From the NCBI GenBank assembly GCA_903813345.2, contig CAIIXF020000009.1, positions 6,194,030 to 6,258,029 on the forward strand: a stretch of DNA of 64,000 bases, given 5' to 3'. The notes under the pieces were generated by a model, which worked only from the letters and a program-made list of their open reading frames with translations, searched no databases and was not told the origin of the DNA. Made by a program: the position numbers and the translations under genes. The stretch comes from Owenia fusiformis. Taxonomy: Eukaryota; Annelida; Polychaeta; Sabellida; Oweniidae. Below, piece by piece: positions 41,201-52,593 of the stretch; within the stretch, counting starts at the first letter, position 1; each line of letters opens with the position of its first letter.

Positions 41201-42083
41201 TTTTATAACAGGGTCTTAGTTTTATAACGTGGGTGGTCTTAGTTTTATAACAGGGTCTTAGTTTTATAACGTGGGGGGTCTTAGTTTTATAACAGGGTCT
41301 TAGTTTTATAACGTGGGGGGTCTTAGTTTTATAACAGGGTCTTAGTTTTATTACGTGGGGGGTCTTAGTTTTATAACAGGGTCTTAGTTTTATAACGTGG
41401 GAGGTCTTAATTTTATAACAGGGTCTTAGTTTTATAATGTGGGGGGTCTTAGTTTTATAACAGGGTCTTAGTTTTATAACGTGGGGGGTCTTAGTTTTAT
41501 AACAGGGTCTTAGTTTTATAATGTGGGGGGTCTTAGTTTTATAACAGGGTCTTAGTTTTATTACGTGGGGGGTCTTAGTTTTATAACAGGGTCTTAGTTT
41601 TATAACGTGGGAGGTCTTAGTTTTATAACAGGGTCTTAGTTTTATAACGTGGGGGGTCTTAGTTTTATAACAGGGTCTTAGTTTTATAACGTGAGGGGTC
41701 TTAGTTTTATAACAGGGTCTTAGTTTTATAATGTGGGGGGTCTTAGTTTTATAACAGGGTCTTAGTTTTATTACGTGGGGGGTCTTAGTTTTATAACAGG
41801 GTCTTAGTTTTATAACGTGGGGGGTCTTAGTTTTATAACAGGGTCTTAGTTTTATAACGTGGGGGGTCTTAGTTTTATAACAGGGTCTTAGTTTTATAAC
41901 GTGGGGGGTCTTAGTTTTATAACAGGGTCTTAGTTTTATAACGTGGGGGGTCTTAGTTTTATAACAGGGTCTTAGTTTTATTACGTGGGGGGTCTTAGTT
42001 TTATAACAGGGTCTTAGTTTTGTAACGTGGGGGGTCTTAGTTTTGTAGGTCTTAGGTCTTAGGTCTTTGTTTTGTAGACACCC
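38264..42083. mobile_element. 3.8-kb foldback transposon with 42-bp repeat arms and 10-bp target duplication
   Basis: Termini GGGTGTCTACAAAACAAAGA and its complement are perfect over at least 50 bp. Identical CTTCAAAAAA lies at 38254-38263 and 42084-42093. The outer arms (38300-39565 and 40866-42060) are about 30 tandem units each of 42 bp, TTATAAAACTAAGACCCTG plus TTATAAAACTAAGACCC with CCCACG. The inner parts are also inverted: CCTTGCTCTGCTTGCCACAA near 39577 against its relative near 40835, then AAGAATTCCTAATAGAATTA near 40022, down to GTTGACAGTCTGTGATG (40122) and CATCACAGACTGTCAAC (40394). The element is therefore palindromic to its centre. Drosophila FB and some Mutator-like elements share long repeat-built arms and a 9-10-bp duplication. 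No transposase is present. Confidence 0.85.
39600..39900 (+). repeat. 75-bp tandem units in left inner arm of the foldback
   Basis: Three to four units with GGTAGTCTTGCTTCTGGTCC, TTGTGTTCCCTTCTAATATA and CAGATTCTCCCC. They are absent in that number from the right arm, which instead has GCATAAAATGGGACATCACT units (40580-40705). The two arms have diverged by different local amplifications. Confidence 0.65.
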
Positions 42084-44630
42084 CTTCAAAAAATTATTCG
42101 GTCCCATTGATTTAACATTGGGCACCAAATTTAGCGATTTTTGAGATTTCAAAACGCCATAACTTCAGAACAAGTAGTCGGATCGAAATTTGGTTTGCAG
42201 ATCTAGATTTCTAAGAAAATTCTACCCTTAATTCATAACTCATACGTTAAATTTGGAAAACTTTTAACTTTGGCCTACTTTTCGGACACCATATCTCAAA
42301 AGTGGGTCAAAATACTTTCTGACGGCAAAACGCTAACACTATAAGCATACTCTTTGCTACCTGTATACAAAATTTTAAAGCAAATCATTTAAATATAATG
42401 TCAGAATCGCAAAAATAAGGGAAAACTATAAATTTGACCTAGATTTTGACCTAGGCATTTTGGTGTCCAAATTTTGGAGCTAAGTAGCCTTCGAGGTCCC
42501 CTTCTTAAATAGGCTTTCATTATATTAAGCTGTACTCAGTCTATATCTCGTATTTTACACTTCAAAAAAATCTTTTTTCCCATTGACATAACATGGGGCA
42601 GCAAATTTAGCGATTTTTGAGCTTTCAAAACACCATAACTTCCGAACAGGAGGTCGAATCAAAATTTGATTTGCAGATTCGGATTCCTGATAAAATTCTA
42701 CCCCTTATTCATAACTCATACGTTACATTTGAAGATTTTTTTATTTTGACCTACTTTTGGGACACCATATCTCAAAAGTGGGTCAAAATACTTTTTGACG
42801 GCAAAAGGCTAACACTATTAGCACACTCTTGGTTACATGTATACACAATTTCGAAGAATATAATTAAAGTGTAGTGTCAGAATCGCAAAAATAAGGAAAA
42901 GCTTTGAATTTGACCTAGATTTTGACCTAGGCATTTTGTTGTCCAAATTTTCAAGATTAGAAGGTTTTGAGGTCCCCTTCTTTTATGGCCTTCCATTATG
43001 TTTAGCTGTACTTAGTCTATATCTCGTATTTTACACTTCAAAAAAATCTTTTTTCCCATTGACATAACATGGGGCACCAAATTTAGCGATTTTTGAGCTT
43101 TCAAAACGCCATAACTTCCGAACAGGAGGTCGAATCAAAATTTGATTTGCAGATTCGGATTCCTGATAAAATTCTACCCCTTATTCATAACTCATACGTT
43201 ACATTTGAAGATTTTTTTAATTTGACCTACTTTTGGGACACCATATCTCAAAAGTGGGTCAAAATACTTTTTGACGGCAAAAGGCTAACACTATTAGCAC
43301 ACTCTTGGTTACATGTATACACAATTTCGAAGAATATAATTAAAGTGTAGTGTCAGAATCGCAAAAATAAGGAAAAGCTTTGAATTTGACCTAGATTTTG
43401 ACCTAGGCATTTTGTTGTCCACATTTTCAAGATTAGAAGGTTTTGAGGTCCCCTTCTTTTATGGCCTTCCATTATGTTTAGCTGTACTTAGTCTATATCT
43501 CGTATTTTACACTTCAAAAAAATATTTTTTCCCATTGACATAACATGGGGCACCAAATTTAGCGATTTTTGAGCTTTCAAAACGCCATAACTTCCGAACC
43601 GGAAGTCGGATCGAAATTTGGTTTGCAGATTTGGATTCCAGAGAAAATTCTAACCTTAATTCATAGCTCATACGTTAAATTTGGAAACTTTTTATTTTGA
43701 CCTACTTTTCGGACACGCCATTACTTCCAAACCGGAAGTCGGATCGAAATTTGGTTTGCAGATTCGGATTCCTGAGAAAATTCTATACTTAATTCATAAC
43801 TCAAATGTCAAATTTTGAGAATTTTTTATTTTGACCTACTTTTCGGACACCATATCTCAAAAATGGGGCAAAATACTTTCTGACGGCAAAAGGCTAACAC
43901 TATGAGCAGACTCTTAGCTACATGTATACAAAATTTCGAAGAATATAATTAATCTGTTGTGTCAGAATCGCAAAAATAAGGAAAAACTTTGAATTTGACC
44001 TAGATTTTGACCTAGGCATTTTGGTGTCCAAATTTTGAAGCTAGATGGCTTATGAGGTCCCCTTCTTTTAAAAGCTTTCATTATATTTAGCTGAACTCAG
44101 TCTATATTTCGTATTTTTCACTTCAAAAAAATCTTTTTTCCCATTGACTTAACATGGGGCACCAAATTTAGCGATTTTTGAGCTTTCAAAACGCCATAAC
44201 TTCCGAACGGGAAGTCGGATCAAAATTTGGTTTGCAGATTCGGATTCCTGAGAAAATTCTACCCTTATTTCATAGCTCATATGTTAAATTTGGAGAACTT
44301 TTTGGTTTTGACCTACTTTCAGGCCGCCATATCTCAAAATCGCCAAGAGTAATCAAAAAACGGATGGCACACTCTCGATTTGTTTTTTTCTAAGCTACAT
44401 GTTGAAACTAAGATGAAGTAGTTACGACAAACAACAACGAAGATAATTGACAGAATGTTGATTTGACCTTGATTTGACCTAGTTCTTGACCCTTGACCTA
44501 GATAAAAATTTGACCTAATTTCCCATCATCCCAGGTACTGCCCCTGGTTGATCATGTAAGCAGCTTAAAGTAAATTCTTTTAGTTGGTGAGAAATCTGGG
44601 AAGGAGGAAGATTCTGAAAGAATAATAATA

Positions 44631-47165
44631 ACTAGATTTTGGAAATTGAACAAAGTTCAATTTCAGACTCCAGATCTAGACTTTTTTTAGCCGAGTCATC
44701 CAAATAAGCCGAGTCATCCAGAATAAGTTGAGTCATCTAGAAAGAGATGGATAAATAAAAAAGGAAGGTAGGATAGGATAGAATAGGAAAGAACGATAGG
44801 ATAGAATAAGAAAGAAGGATAGGATAGGATAGAATAGAATAGAATAGGAAGAAAGTATAGGATAGGAAGGATAGGAAGGAAAAGATATGAAGAAAGGATA
44901 GATAGGAAGGATAGGATAGGATGAGATAGGAAGGATGGATGAATTTTTCAATATTTTCTTCTCTACTCTTGACTTTCTATCAGGATACCATCAGATCGAT
45001 TTTTCTCGAAATTTCAAAACGCTATAACTTGGTTTGCAGATTCGGATTCCTGACAAAATTCTACCCCTAATTCATAACACATACGTTAAATTTGGAGATT
45101 TTTTATTTTGACCTACTTTTCGGACACGCCATAACTTCCGAACCGGAAGTCGGATCGAAATTTGGTTTGCAGATCCGGATTCCTGACCGAATTCTACCCC
45201 TAATTCATAACTCATACGTTAAATTTGGAGATTTTTTATTTTGACCTACTTTTCGGACACGCCATAACTTCCGAACCGGAAGTTGGATCGAAATTTGGTT
45301 TGCAGTTCCGGATTCCTGACAAAATTCTACCCCTAATTCATAACTCATACGTTAAATTTGGAGATTTTTTATTTTGACCTACTTTTCTGACATGCCATAA
45401 CTTCCGAACCGGAAGTCGGATCGAAATTTGGTTTGCAGATCCGGATTCCTGAAAAAATGCTTTACCTAATTCATAACTCATACGTTAAATTTGGAGATTT
45501 TTTATTTTGATCTACTTTTCGGACACGCCATAACTTCCGAACCGGAAGTCGGATCGAAATTTGATTTAAAGATTCGGATTCCTTACAAAATTCTACCCCT
45601 AATTCATAACTCATACGTTAAATTTGGCGAATTTTTATTTTGACCTACTTTTCGGACACGCCATAACTTCGGAACCGGAAGTTGGATCGAAATTTGGTTT
45701 GCAGTTCCGGATTTCTGACAAAATTCTACCCCTAATTCATAACTCATACGTTAAATTTGGAGATTTTTTATTTTGACCTACTTTTCTGACATGCCATAAC
45801 TTCCGAACCGGAAGTCGAATCGAAATTTGGTTTGCAGATCCGGATTCCTGAGAAAATTCTACCCCTAATTCATAACTCATACGTTAAATTTGGAGATTTT
45901 TTATTTTGACCTACTTTTCTGACATGCCATAACTTCCGAACCGGAAGTCGAATCGAAATTTGGTTTGCAGATCCGGATTCCTGAGAAAATTCTATACCTA
46001 ATTCATAACTCATACGTTAAATTTGGAGATTTTTTATTTTGATCTACTTTTCGGACACGCCATAACTTCCGAACCGGAAGTCGGATCAAAATTTGATTTG
46101 CAGATTCGGATTCCTGACAAAATTCTACCCCTAATTCATAACTCATACGTTAAATTTGGCGAATTTTTATTTTGACCTACTTTTCGGACACGCCATTACT
46201 TCGGAACCGGAAGTCGAATTGAAATTTGGTTTGCAGATTCGGATTTCTGAGAAGATTCTATTCTTAATTCATAACTCAAACGTTAAATTTGGAGAACTTT
46301 TTATTTTGACCTACTTTTCGGACACCATATCTCAAAAGTGGGTCAAAATACTTTCTGACGGCAAAAGGCTAACACTATTAGCGTACTCTTGGCTACATGT
46401 ATACAAAATTTCGAAGAATATAATTAATCTGTAGTGTCAGAATCGCAAAAATAAGGAAAAACTTTGAATTTGACCTAGATTTTGACCTAGGCATTTTGGT
46501 GTCCAAATTTTGAAGCTAGATGGCTTTTGAGGTCCCATTCTTTTAAAAGCTTTCATTATATTTAGCTAAACTCAGTCTATATTTCATATTTTTTACTTCA
46601 AAAAAATCTTTTTTCCCATTGACTTAACATGGGCACCAAATTTAGCGATTTTTGAGCATTCAAAACGCCATAACTTCTGAACCGGAAGTCCGATCTAAAT
46701 TTAGTTTTCAGATTCGGAATCCTGAGAAAATTTCCTATATGACTAATATCCTGGACCTTTGATTCGGAGAACTTTTTTTTGGACCTTGTTTTCGGACACT
46801 GATATCTCGAAATCGGTTTGAGATATCAAAAAACTAAATCGACCCTAGGTTTTCTACTTTTTTATAAGGAACACAATGAAATAAACCCGGATCGAAAATA
46901 TTGAAGGACGACCGAGAAAATCGAAAAAAGTGACAAAGTACTGGATTTGACCTAGTTCTTGACCTTTGACCTAGCTAAAAATTTGACCCAATTTCCGAGG
47001 AACTAGATTCTGGACCTAAATTGACCAAATGACTGACTTTACTGAAAACCTTATGGTTATTGAGAAAACTGGGTTAGAATAATAATAATAATAAGAATAA
47101 TAAGAAGAAGAATAAGAAAACTGACGAGAACAATAGACTCCAGATTTTCAATCTGGAGTCTAATA
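44631..47165. mobile_element. Hairpin-type element B (type 2)
   Basis: Starts ACTAGATTTTGGAAATTGAA, with GAACAAAGTTC and GACTCCAGATCTAGAC. AAGCCGAGTCATCCA units and a GATAGGATAGAATAGG microsatellite (44755-44945) follow. Then come about nine satellite units of 133 bp with near-perfect period (CGCCATAACTTCCGAACCGG at 45127 and 45260, and so on) and a larger unit. It ends with an AATAAT run and the hairpin GACTCCAGAT...ATCTGGAGTC (47136-47160) then TAATA. Non-coding. Confidence 0.65.
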
Positions 47166-49054
47166 ACTAGATTGGTAAATTGAACAGAGTTCAATTTAAG
47201 ACTCCAGATTGATTTACTTGAGTAAAGAGCTGAGTAGGAAGCTGAGTACGTAGATGAGTAGGTAGCTGAGTAAGTAGCTGAGTATGTAGCTGAGTAAGTA
47301 GCTGAGTAAGTAATTGAGTAAGTAGCTGAGTAGGTAGCTGAGTAAGCAGCTGAGTAGGTAGCTGAGTAAGTAGCTGAGTAAGTAGCTAAGTAAGTAATAA
47401 CTGATTAAGTAATTGAGTAATTAGTAGTCAAATAAGTAGCTGAGTAGGTAGGGAGGTAAAGTAGGTATGTAGGAATTTTTGAAAGTATATTTGATCAATA
47501 TGCATCGTGAATACTGGCAAGTGCGAATTTCAAACTTAAAAATGGCGTAGAATCTTAACTGGGGGTCGGATTGCAATTTTAATTGAAGATCCGGATTCCC
47601 GAGAAAATTCTACCCTTAATTCAAAACTCATACGTTCAATTTGGAGAACTTTTTATTTTGACCTACTTTTCGGACACCATATCTCAAAAGTGGGTCAAAA
47701 TACTTTCTGACGGCAAAAGGCTCTCACTATTAGCACACTCTTTGCTACCTGTATACAAAATTTTGAAGCAAATCCTAAAAGTATAGTGCCAGAATCGCAA
47801 AAATAAGGAAAAACTATGAATTTGACCTAGATTTTGACCTAGGCATTTTGGTGTCCAAATATTTAAACTAGGTAGCTTTTGAGGTCCCCTTCTTTTATAA
47901 GAATTCATTATCTTAAGCTGTACTCAATCTATATCTCGTATTTTACACTTCAAAAAAATCTTTTTTCCTTGACTTTCTATCAGGATACCATCAGATCGAT
48001 TTTCCGAAATTTCAAAACGCCATAACTTCCGAACCGGAAGTTGGATCGAAATTTGATTTAAAGATTCGGATTCCTGACAAAATTCTACCCCTAATTCATA
48101 ATTCATACGTTAAATTTGGCGAATTTTTATTTTGACCTAATTTTTGGACACGCCATAACTTTGGAACCGGAAGTCGGATCGAAATTTGGTTTGCAGATTC
48201 GGATTCCTGAGAAAATTCTACATTTAATTCATAACTCATATGTTAAATTTGGAGAATTTTTTATTTTGACCTACTTTTCGGACACCATATCTCAAAAGTG
48301 GGTCAAAATACTCTCTGACGGCAAAAGGCTAACACTATTAGCACACTCTTTGCTACCTGTATACAGAATTTTGAAGCAAATCCTAAAAGTGTAGTGCCAG
48401 AATCGCAAAAATAAGGAAAAACTCTGAATTTGACCTAGATTTTGACCTAGGCATTTTGCTGTCCAAATTTTAATGCTAGATAGCCTTAGAGGTCCCCTTC
48501 TTTTATAGGCTTTCATTATGTTAAGCTGTACTCAGTCTATATCTCGTATTTTACACTTCGAAGAAGTCTTTTTCCCTATTGACTTAACATGGGGCACCAA
48601 ATTTAGCGATTTTGAGATTTCAAAACGCTATAACTTCTAAACCGGAAGTCGGATCGAAATTTTGTTTGCAGATTCGGATTCCTGAGATAATTCTACACTT
48701 ATTTGATAATTTACACGTTGAATTTGGAGAACTTTTTATGTTCTGACCTACATTTCGGACGTAATTTCTCAAAATCGGTAAGAGTAATCAAAAAACGATT
48801 TGCCTTTCGGAATTAGCTTTTTTTCTAAGGAACATGATGAAAAAAACCCGGAGCAAAAATACCGAAGGACGACTGAGAAAACTTGTAAAATAGTGAAAAC
48901 CCACGATTTGACCTAGTTCTTGACCTTTGACCTAGATAAACATTTGACCTAATTTCCCAGAAACTAGGTTTCATAACCTAGTTGACTATATTAGCAGATT
49001 TAAGTAAGTCCTTCTAGTTGCTGAGAAAAAGTGTTCGGAAAGAAAGAAAGAATA
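47166..49054. mobile_element. Hairpin-type element C (type 1)
   Basis: Starts ACTAGATTGGTAAATTGAAC and GACTCCAGATTGATTTAC. A CTGAGTAAGTAG minisatellite (47217-47460) and satellite units similar to element A follow. It ends in AGAAAGAAAGAATA with no hairpin; element D begins directly, so its end was probably cut by that insertion. Confidence 0.6.
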
Positions 49055-52000
49055 ACTAGATTTGTGAAATTGAACAAGTTCAATTTAAGACTCCAGATTT
49101 ATTTGACCTAGATAGATCAGTAAAGAGCTGAGTAAGTAACTGAGTAATTAGCTGAGTAAGTACCTTAGTAGTAGTTGAGTTAGTAGCTGAGTAAGTAACT
49201 GAGTAAAAAGCTGAGTAGGTAGCTGAGTAAGTAGCTGAGTAAGTAGCTGAGTAAGTACCTGAGTTAGTAGCTGAGTAAGTTGCTAAGTAAGTAATAACTA
49301 ATTAAGTAATTGAGTAAGTAGTCAAATAAGTAGCTGAGTAGGTAGAGAGGTAAAGTAGGGTATGCAGGAATTTTTGAAAGTATATTTGATCAATCTGCAT
49401 CGTGAATACTGGCAAGTGCGAATTTCAAACTTCAAAATGGCGTAGAATCTAAACCGGGGGTCGGATTGCAATTTTAATTTCAGATCCGGATTCCTGAGGA
49501 AATTCTACCCCTAATTCATAACTCATACTTTAAAATTGGAGATTTTTTTATTTTGACCTACATTTCGGACACCATATCTCAAAAGTGGGTCAAAAAACTT
49601 ATTGACGGCAAAATGTTACATTATTAGCACACTCTTTGCTACAAGTATACAAAATTTCGGAGAATATCATTGAAGTGTAGTGTCAGAATCGCAAAATAAA
49701 AAAAACTATGAATTTGACCTAGATTTTGAACTAGGTATTTTGGTGTCCAAACTTTGAAGGAAAGTAGCTTTTGAGGTCCCCTTCTTCTATGGGCTTTCAT
49801 TATGTTTAGCTGTACTCATTCTTTATCTCGTATTTTTACACTTCAAAAAATTATTCGGTCCCATTGATTTAACATGGGGCACCAAATTTAGCGATTTTTG
49901 AGATCTCAAAACGCCATAACTTCAGAACAAGAAGTCGGACCGAAATTTGGTTTGCAGATCTAGATTTCTGAGAAAATTCTACCCTTAATTCATAACTCAT
50001 ACGTTAAATTTGGAAAACTTTTTACTTTGGCCTACTTTTTTAGGACACCATATCTCAAAAGTGGGTCAAAATACTTTCTGACGGCAAAACGCTAACACTA
50101 TTAGCATACTCTTTGCTACCTGTATACAACATTTTAAAGCAAATCATTTAAATATAGTGTCAGAATCGCAAAAATAAGGGATAACTATAAATTTGACCTA
50201 GATTTTGACATAGGCATTTTGGTGTCCAAATTTTGGAGCTAAGTAGCCTTTGAGGTCCCCTTCTTTAATAGCTTTCATTATATTAAGCTGTACTCAGTCT
50301 ATATCTTGTATTTTACACTTCAAAAAAATCTTTTTTTTCCATTGACATAACATGGGGCACCAAATTTAGCGATTTTTGAGCTATCAAAACGACATAAATT
50401 CCAAACCAAAAGTCGGATTTAAATTTGGTTTGCAGATTTGGATTCCTGAGAAAATTCTTCCCTTAATTCATAACTCATACGTTAAATTTGGAGAACTTTT
50501 TAGTTTGACCTACTTTTCGGACACCATATCTCAAAAGTGGGTCAAAATACTTTCTGACGGCAAAAGGCTTACACTATTAGCACACTCTTGGCTACATGTA
50601 TACAAATTTTCGTAGAATATAAATAATCTGTAGTGTCAGAATCGCAAAATTAAGGAAAAACTTTGAATTTGACCTAGATTTTGACCTAGGCATTTTGGTG
50701 TCCAAATGTTTATGAAAAGAAGGTCTTGTGGTCCCTTTCTTTTATGGGCTTCCATTATGTTTAGCTGTGCTTAGTCTATATCTCGTATTTTACACTTCAA
50801 AAAAATATTTTTTCCCATTGAATTAACATGGGGCACCAAATTTAGCGATTTTTGAATTTTCAAAACGCCATAACTTCTGAACCGGAAGTCAGATCGAAAT
50901 TTGGTTTCCAGATTCTGAATCCTGACAAAATCCTACCCCTAATTCATAACATATACGTTAAATTTGGATTTTTTTATTTTGACCTACTTTTTGGACACGC
51001 CATAACTTCCAAACCGGAAGTCGGATCGAAATTTGGTTTGCAGATTCGGATTTCTGAGAAAATTCTACCCTTAATTCATAACTCATACGTTGAATTTGGA
51101 GAACTTTTTATTTTGACCTACTTTTCGGACACCATATCTCAAAAGTGGGTCAAAATACTTTCTGACGGCAAAAGGCTAACACTATTAGCACACTCTTTGC
51201 TACCTGTCTACAAAATTTGGAAACAAATCATTAAAGTGTAGTGTCAGAATCGCAAAAATAAGTTAAAACTTTGAATTTGACCTAGATTTTGACCTAGGCA
51301 TTTTGGTGTCCAAATTTTTATGAAAAGAAGGTCTTGTAGTCCCTTTCTTTTATGGGCTTCCATTATGTTTAGCTGTGCTTAGTCTATATCTCGTATTTTA
51401 CACTTCAAAAAAATATTTTTTCCCATTGAATTAACATGGGGCACCAAATTTAGCGATTTTTGAATTTTCAAAACGCCATAACTTCTGAACCGGAAGTCAG
51501 ATTGAAATTTGGTTTTCAGATTCTGAATCCTGACAAAATCCTACCCCTAATTCATAACATATACGTTAAATTTGGATTTTTTTTATTTTGACCTACTTTT
51601 TGGACACGCCATTACTTCCAAACCGGAAGTCGGATCGAAATTTGGTTTGCAGATTCGGATTCCTGAGAAAATTGTATACTTAATTCATAACTCAAACGTC
51701 AAATTTTGAGAATTTTTTATTTTGACCTACTTTTCGGACACCATATCTCAAAAATGGGGCAAAATACTTTCTGACGGCAAAAGGCTAACACTATTAGCAG
51801 ACTCTTAGCTACATGTATACAAAATTTCGAAGAATATAATTAATCTGTTGTGTCAGAATCGCAAAAATAAGGAAAAACTTTGAATTTGACCTAGATTTTG
51901 ACCTAGGCATTTTGGTGTCCAAATTTTGAAGCTAGATGGCTTATGAGGTCCCCTTCTTTTAAAAGCTTTCGTTATATTTAGCTGAACTCAGTCTATATTT

Positions 52001-52593
52001 CGTATTTTTCACTTCAAAAAAATCTTTTTTCCCATTGACTTAACATGGGGCACCAAATTTAGCGATTTTTGAGCTTTCAAAACGCCATAACTTCCGAACG
52101 GGAAGTCGGATCAAAATTTGGTTTGCAGATTCGGATTCCTGAGAAAATTCTACCCTTATTTCATAGCTCATATGATAAATTTGGAGAACTTTTTGGTTTT
52201 GACCTACTTTCAGGACGCCATATCTCAAAATCGCTAAGAGTAATCAAAAAACGGATGGCACACCCTCGATTTGTTTTTTTGTAAGCTACATGTAGAAACT
52301 AAGATGAAGTAGTTACGACAAACAACAACGAAGATAATTGACAGAATGTTGATTTGACCTTGATTTGACCTAGTTCTTGACCCTTGACCTAGATAGAAAT
52401 TTGACCTAATTTCCCATCATCCCAGGTACTGCCCCTAGTTGATCATGTAAGCAGCTTAAAGTAAATTCTTTTAGTTGGTGAGAAATCTGGGAAGGAGGAA
52501 GATTCTGAAAGAATAATAATAATAATAATAATAAAGAAAACTGACGAAAGCAATAGACTCCAGATTTTCATCTGGAGTCTAATAATAATAATA
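49055..52593. mobile_element. Hairpin-type element D (type 1), near-identical to element A
   Basis: Its left about 790 bp match 37476-38263 with few changes, including the CTGAGTAAGTAG block (49117-49345). Its sequence around 49843 (CACTTCAAAAAATTATTCGG) is the empty form of the site occupied by the foldback in element A. It ends GAAAGAATAATAATAA, then the hairpin at 52556-52579 and AATAATAATAATA. Confidence 0.7.

Larger units (their letters stand above)
37476..44630. mobile_element. Hairpin-type element A (type 1), split by a foldback insertion
   Basis: Starts ACTAGATTTGTGAAATTGAA with the palindrome TTGAACAAGTTCAA (37491-37504) and GACTCCAGAT (37510-37519). A minisatellite of CTGAGTAAGTAG units (37533-37760) follows, then satellite sequence with words GTCGGATCGAAATTTGGTTT, TTGACCTAGATTTTGACCTA and GGCACCAAATTTAGCGATTT. 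A 3820-bp foldback transposon interrupts it at 38264-42083. Beyond that are two 476-bp tandem units (about 42600-43555) and an end at AATAATAATA without the hairpin. It appears truncated there by element B. Non-coding. Confidence 0.65.

Noticed and set aside
40827-42152. A 441-codon open frame on minus made of a 14-residue repeat (CYKTKTPHVIKLRP)
   Set aside because: It is the foldback's 42-bp tandem repeat read in frame; 42 is divisible by 3. The other arm and other strand lack a matching protein, it has no independent start signal, and it lies inside a palindromic transposon.
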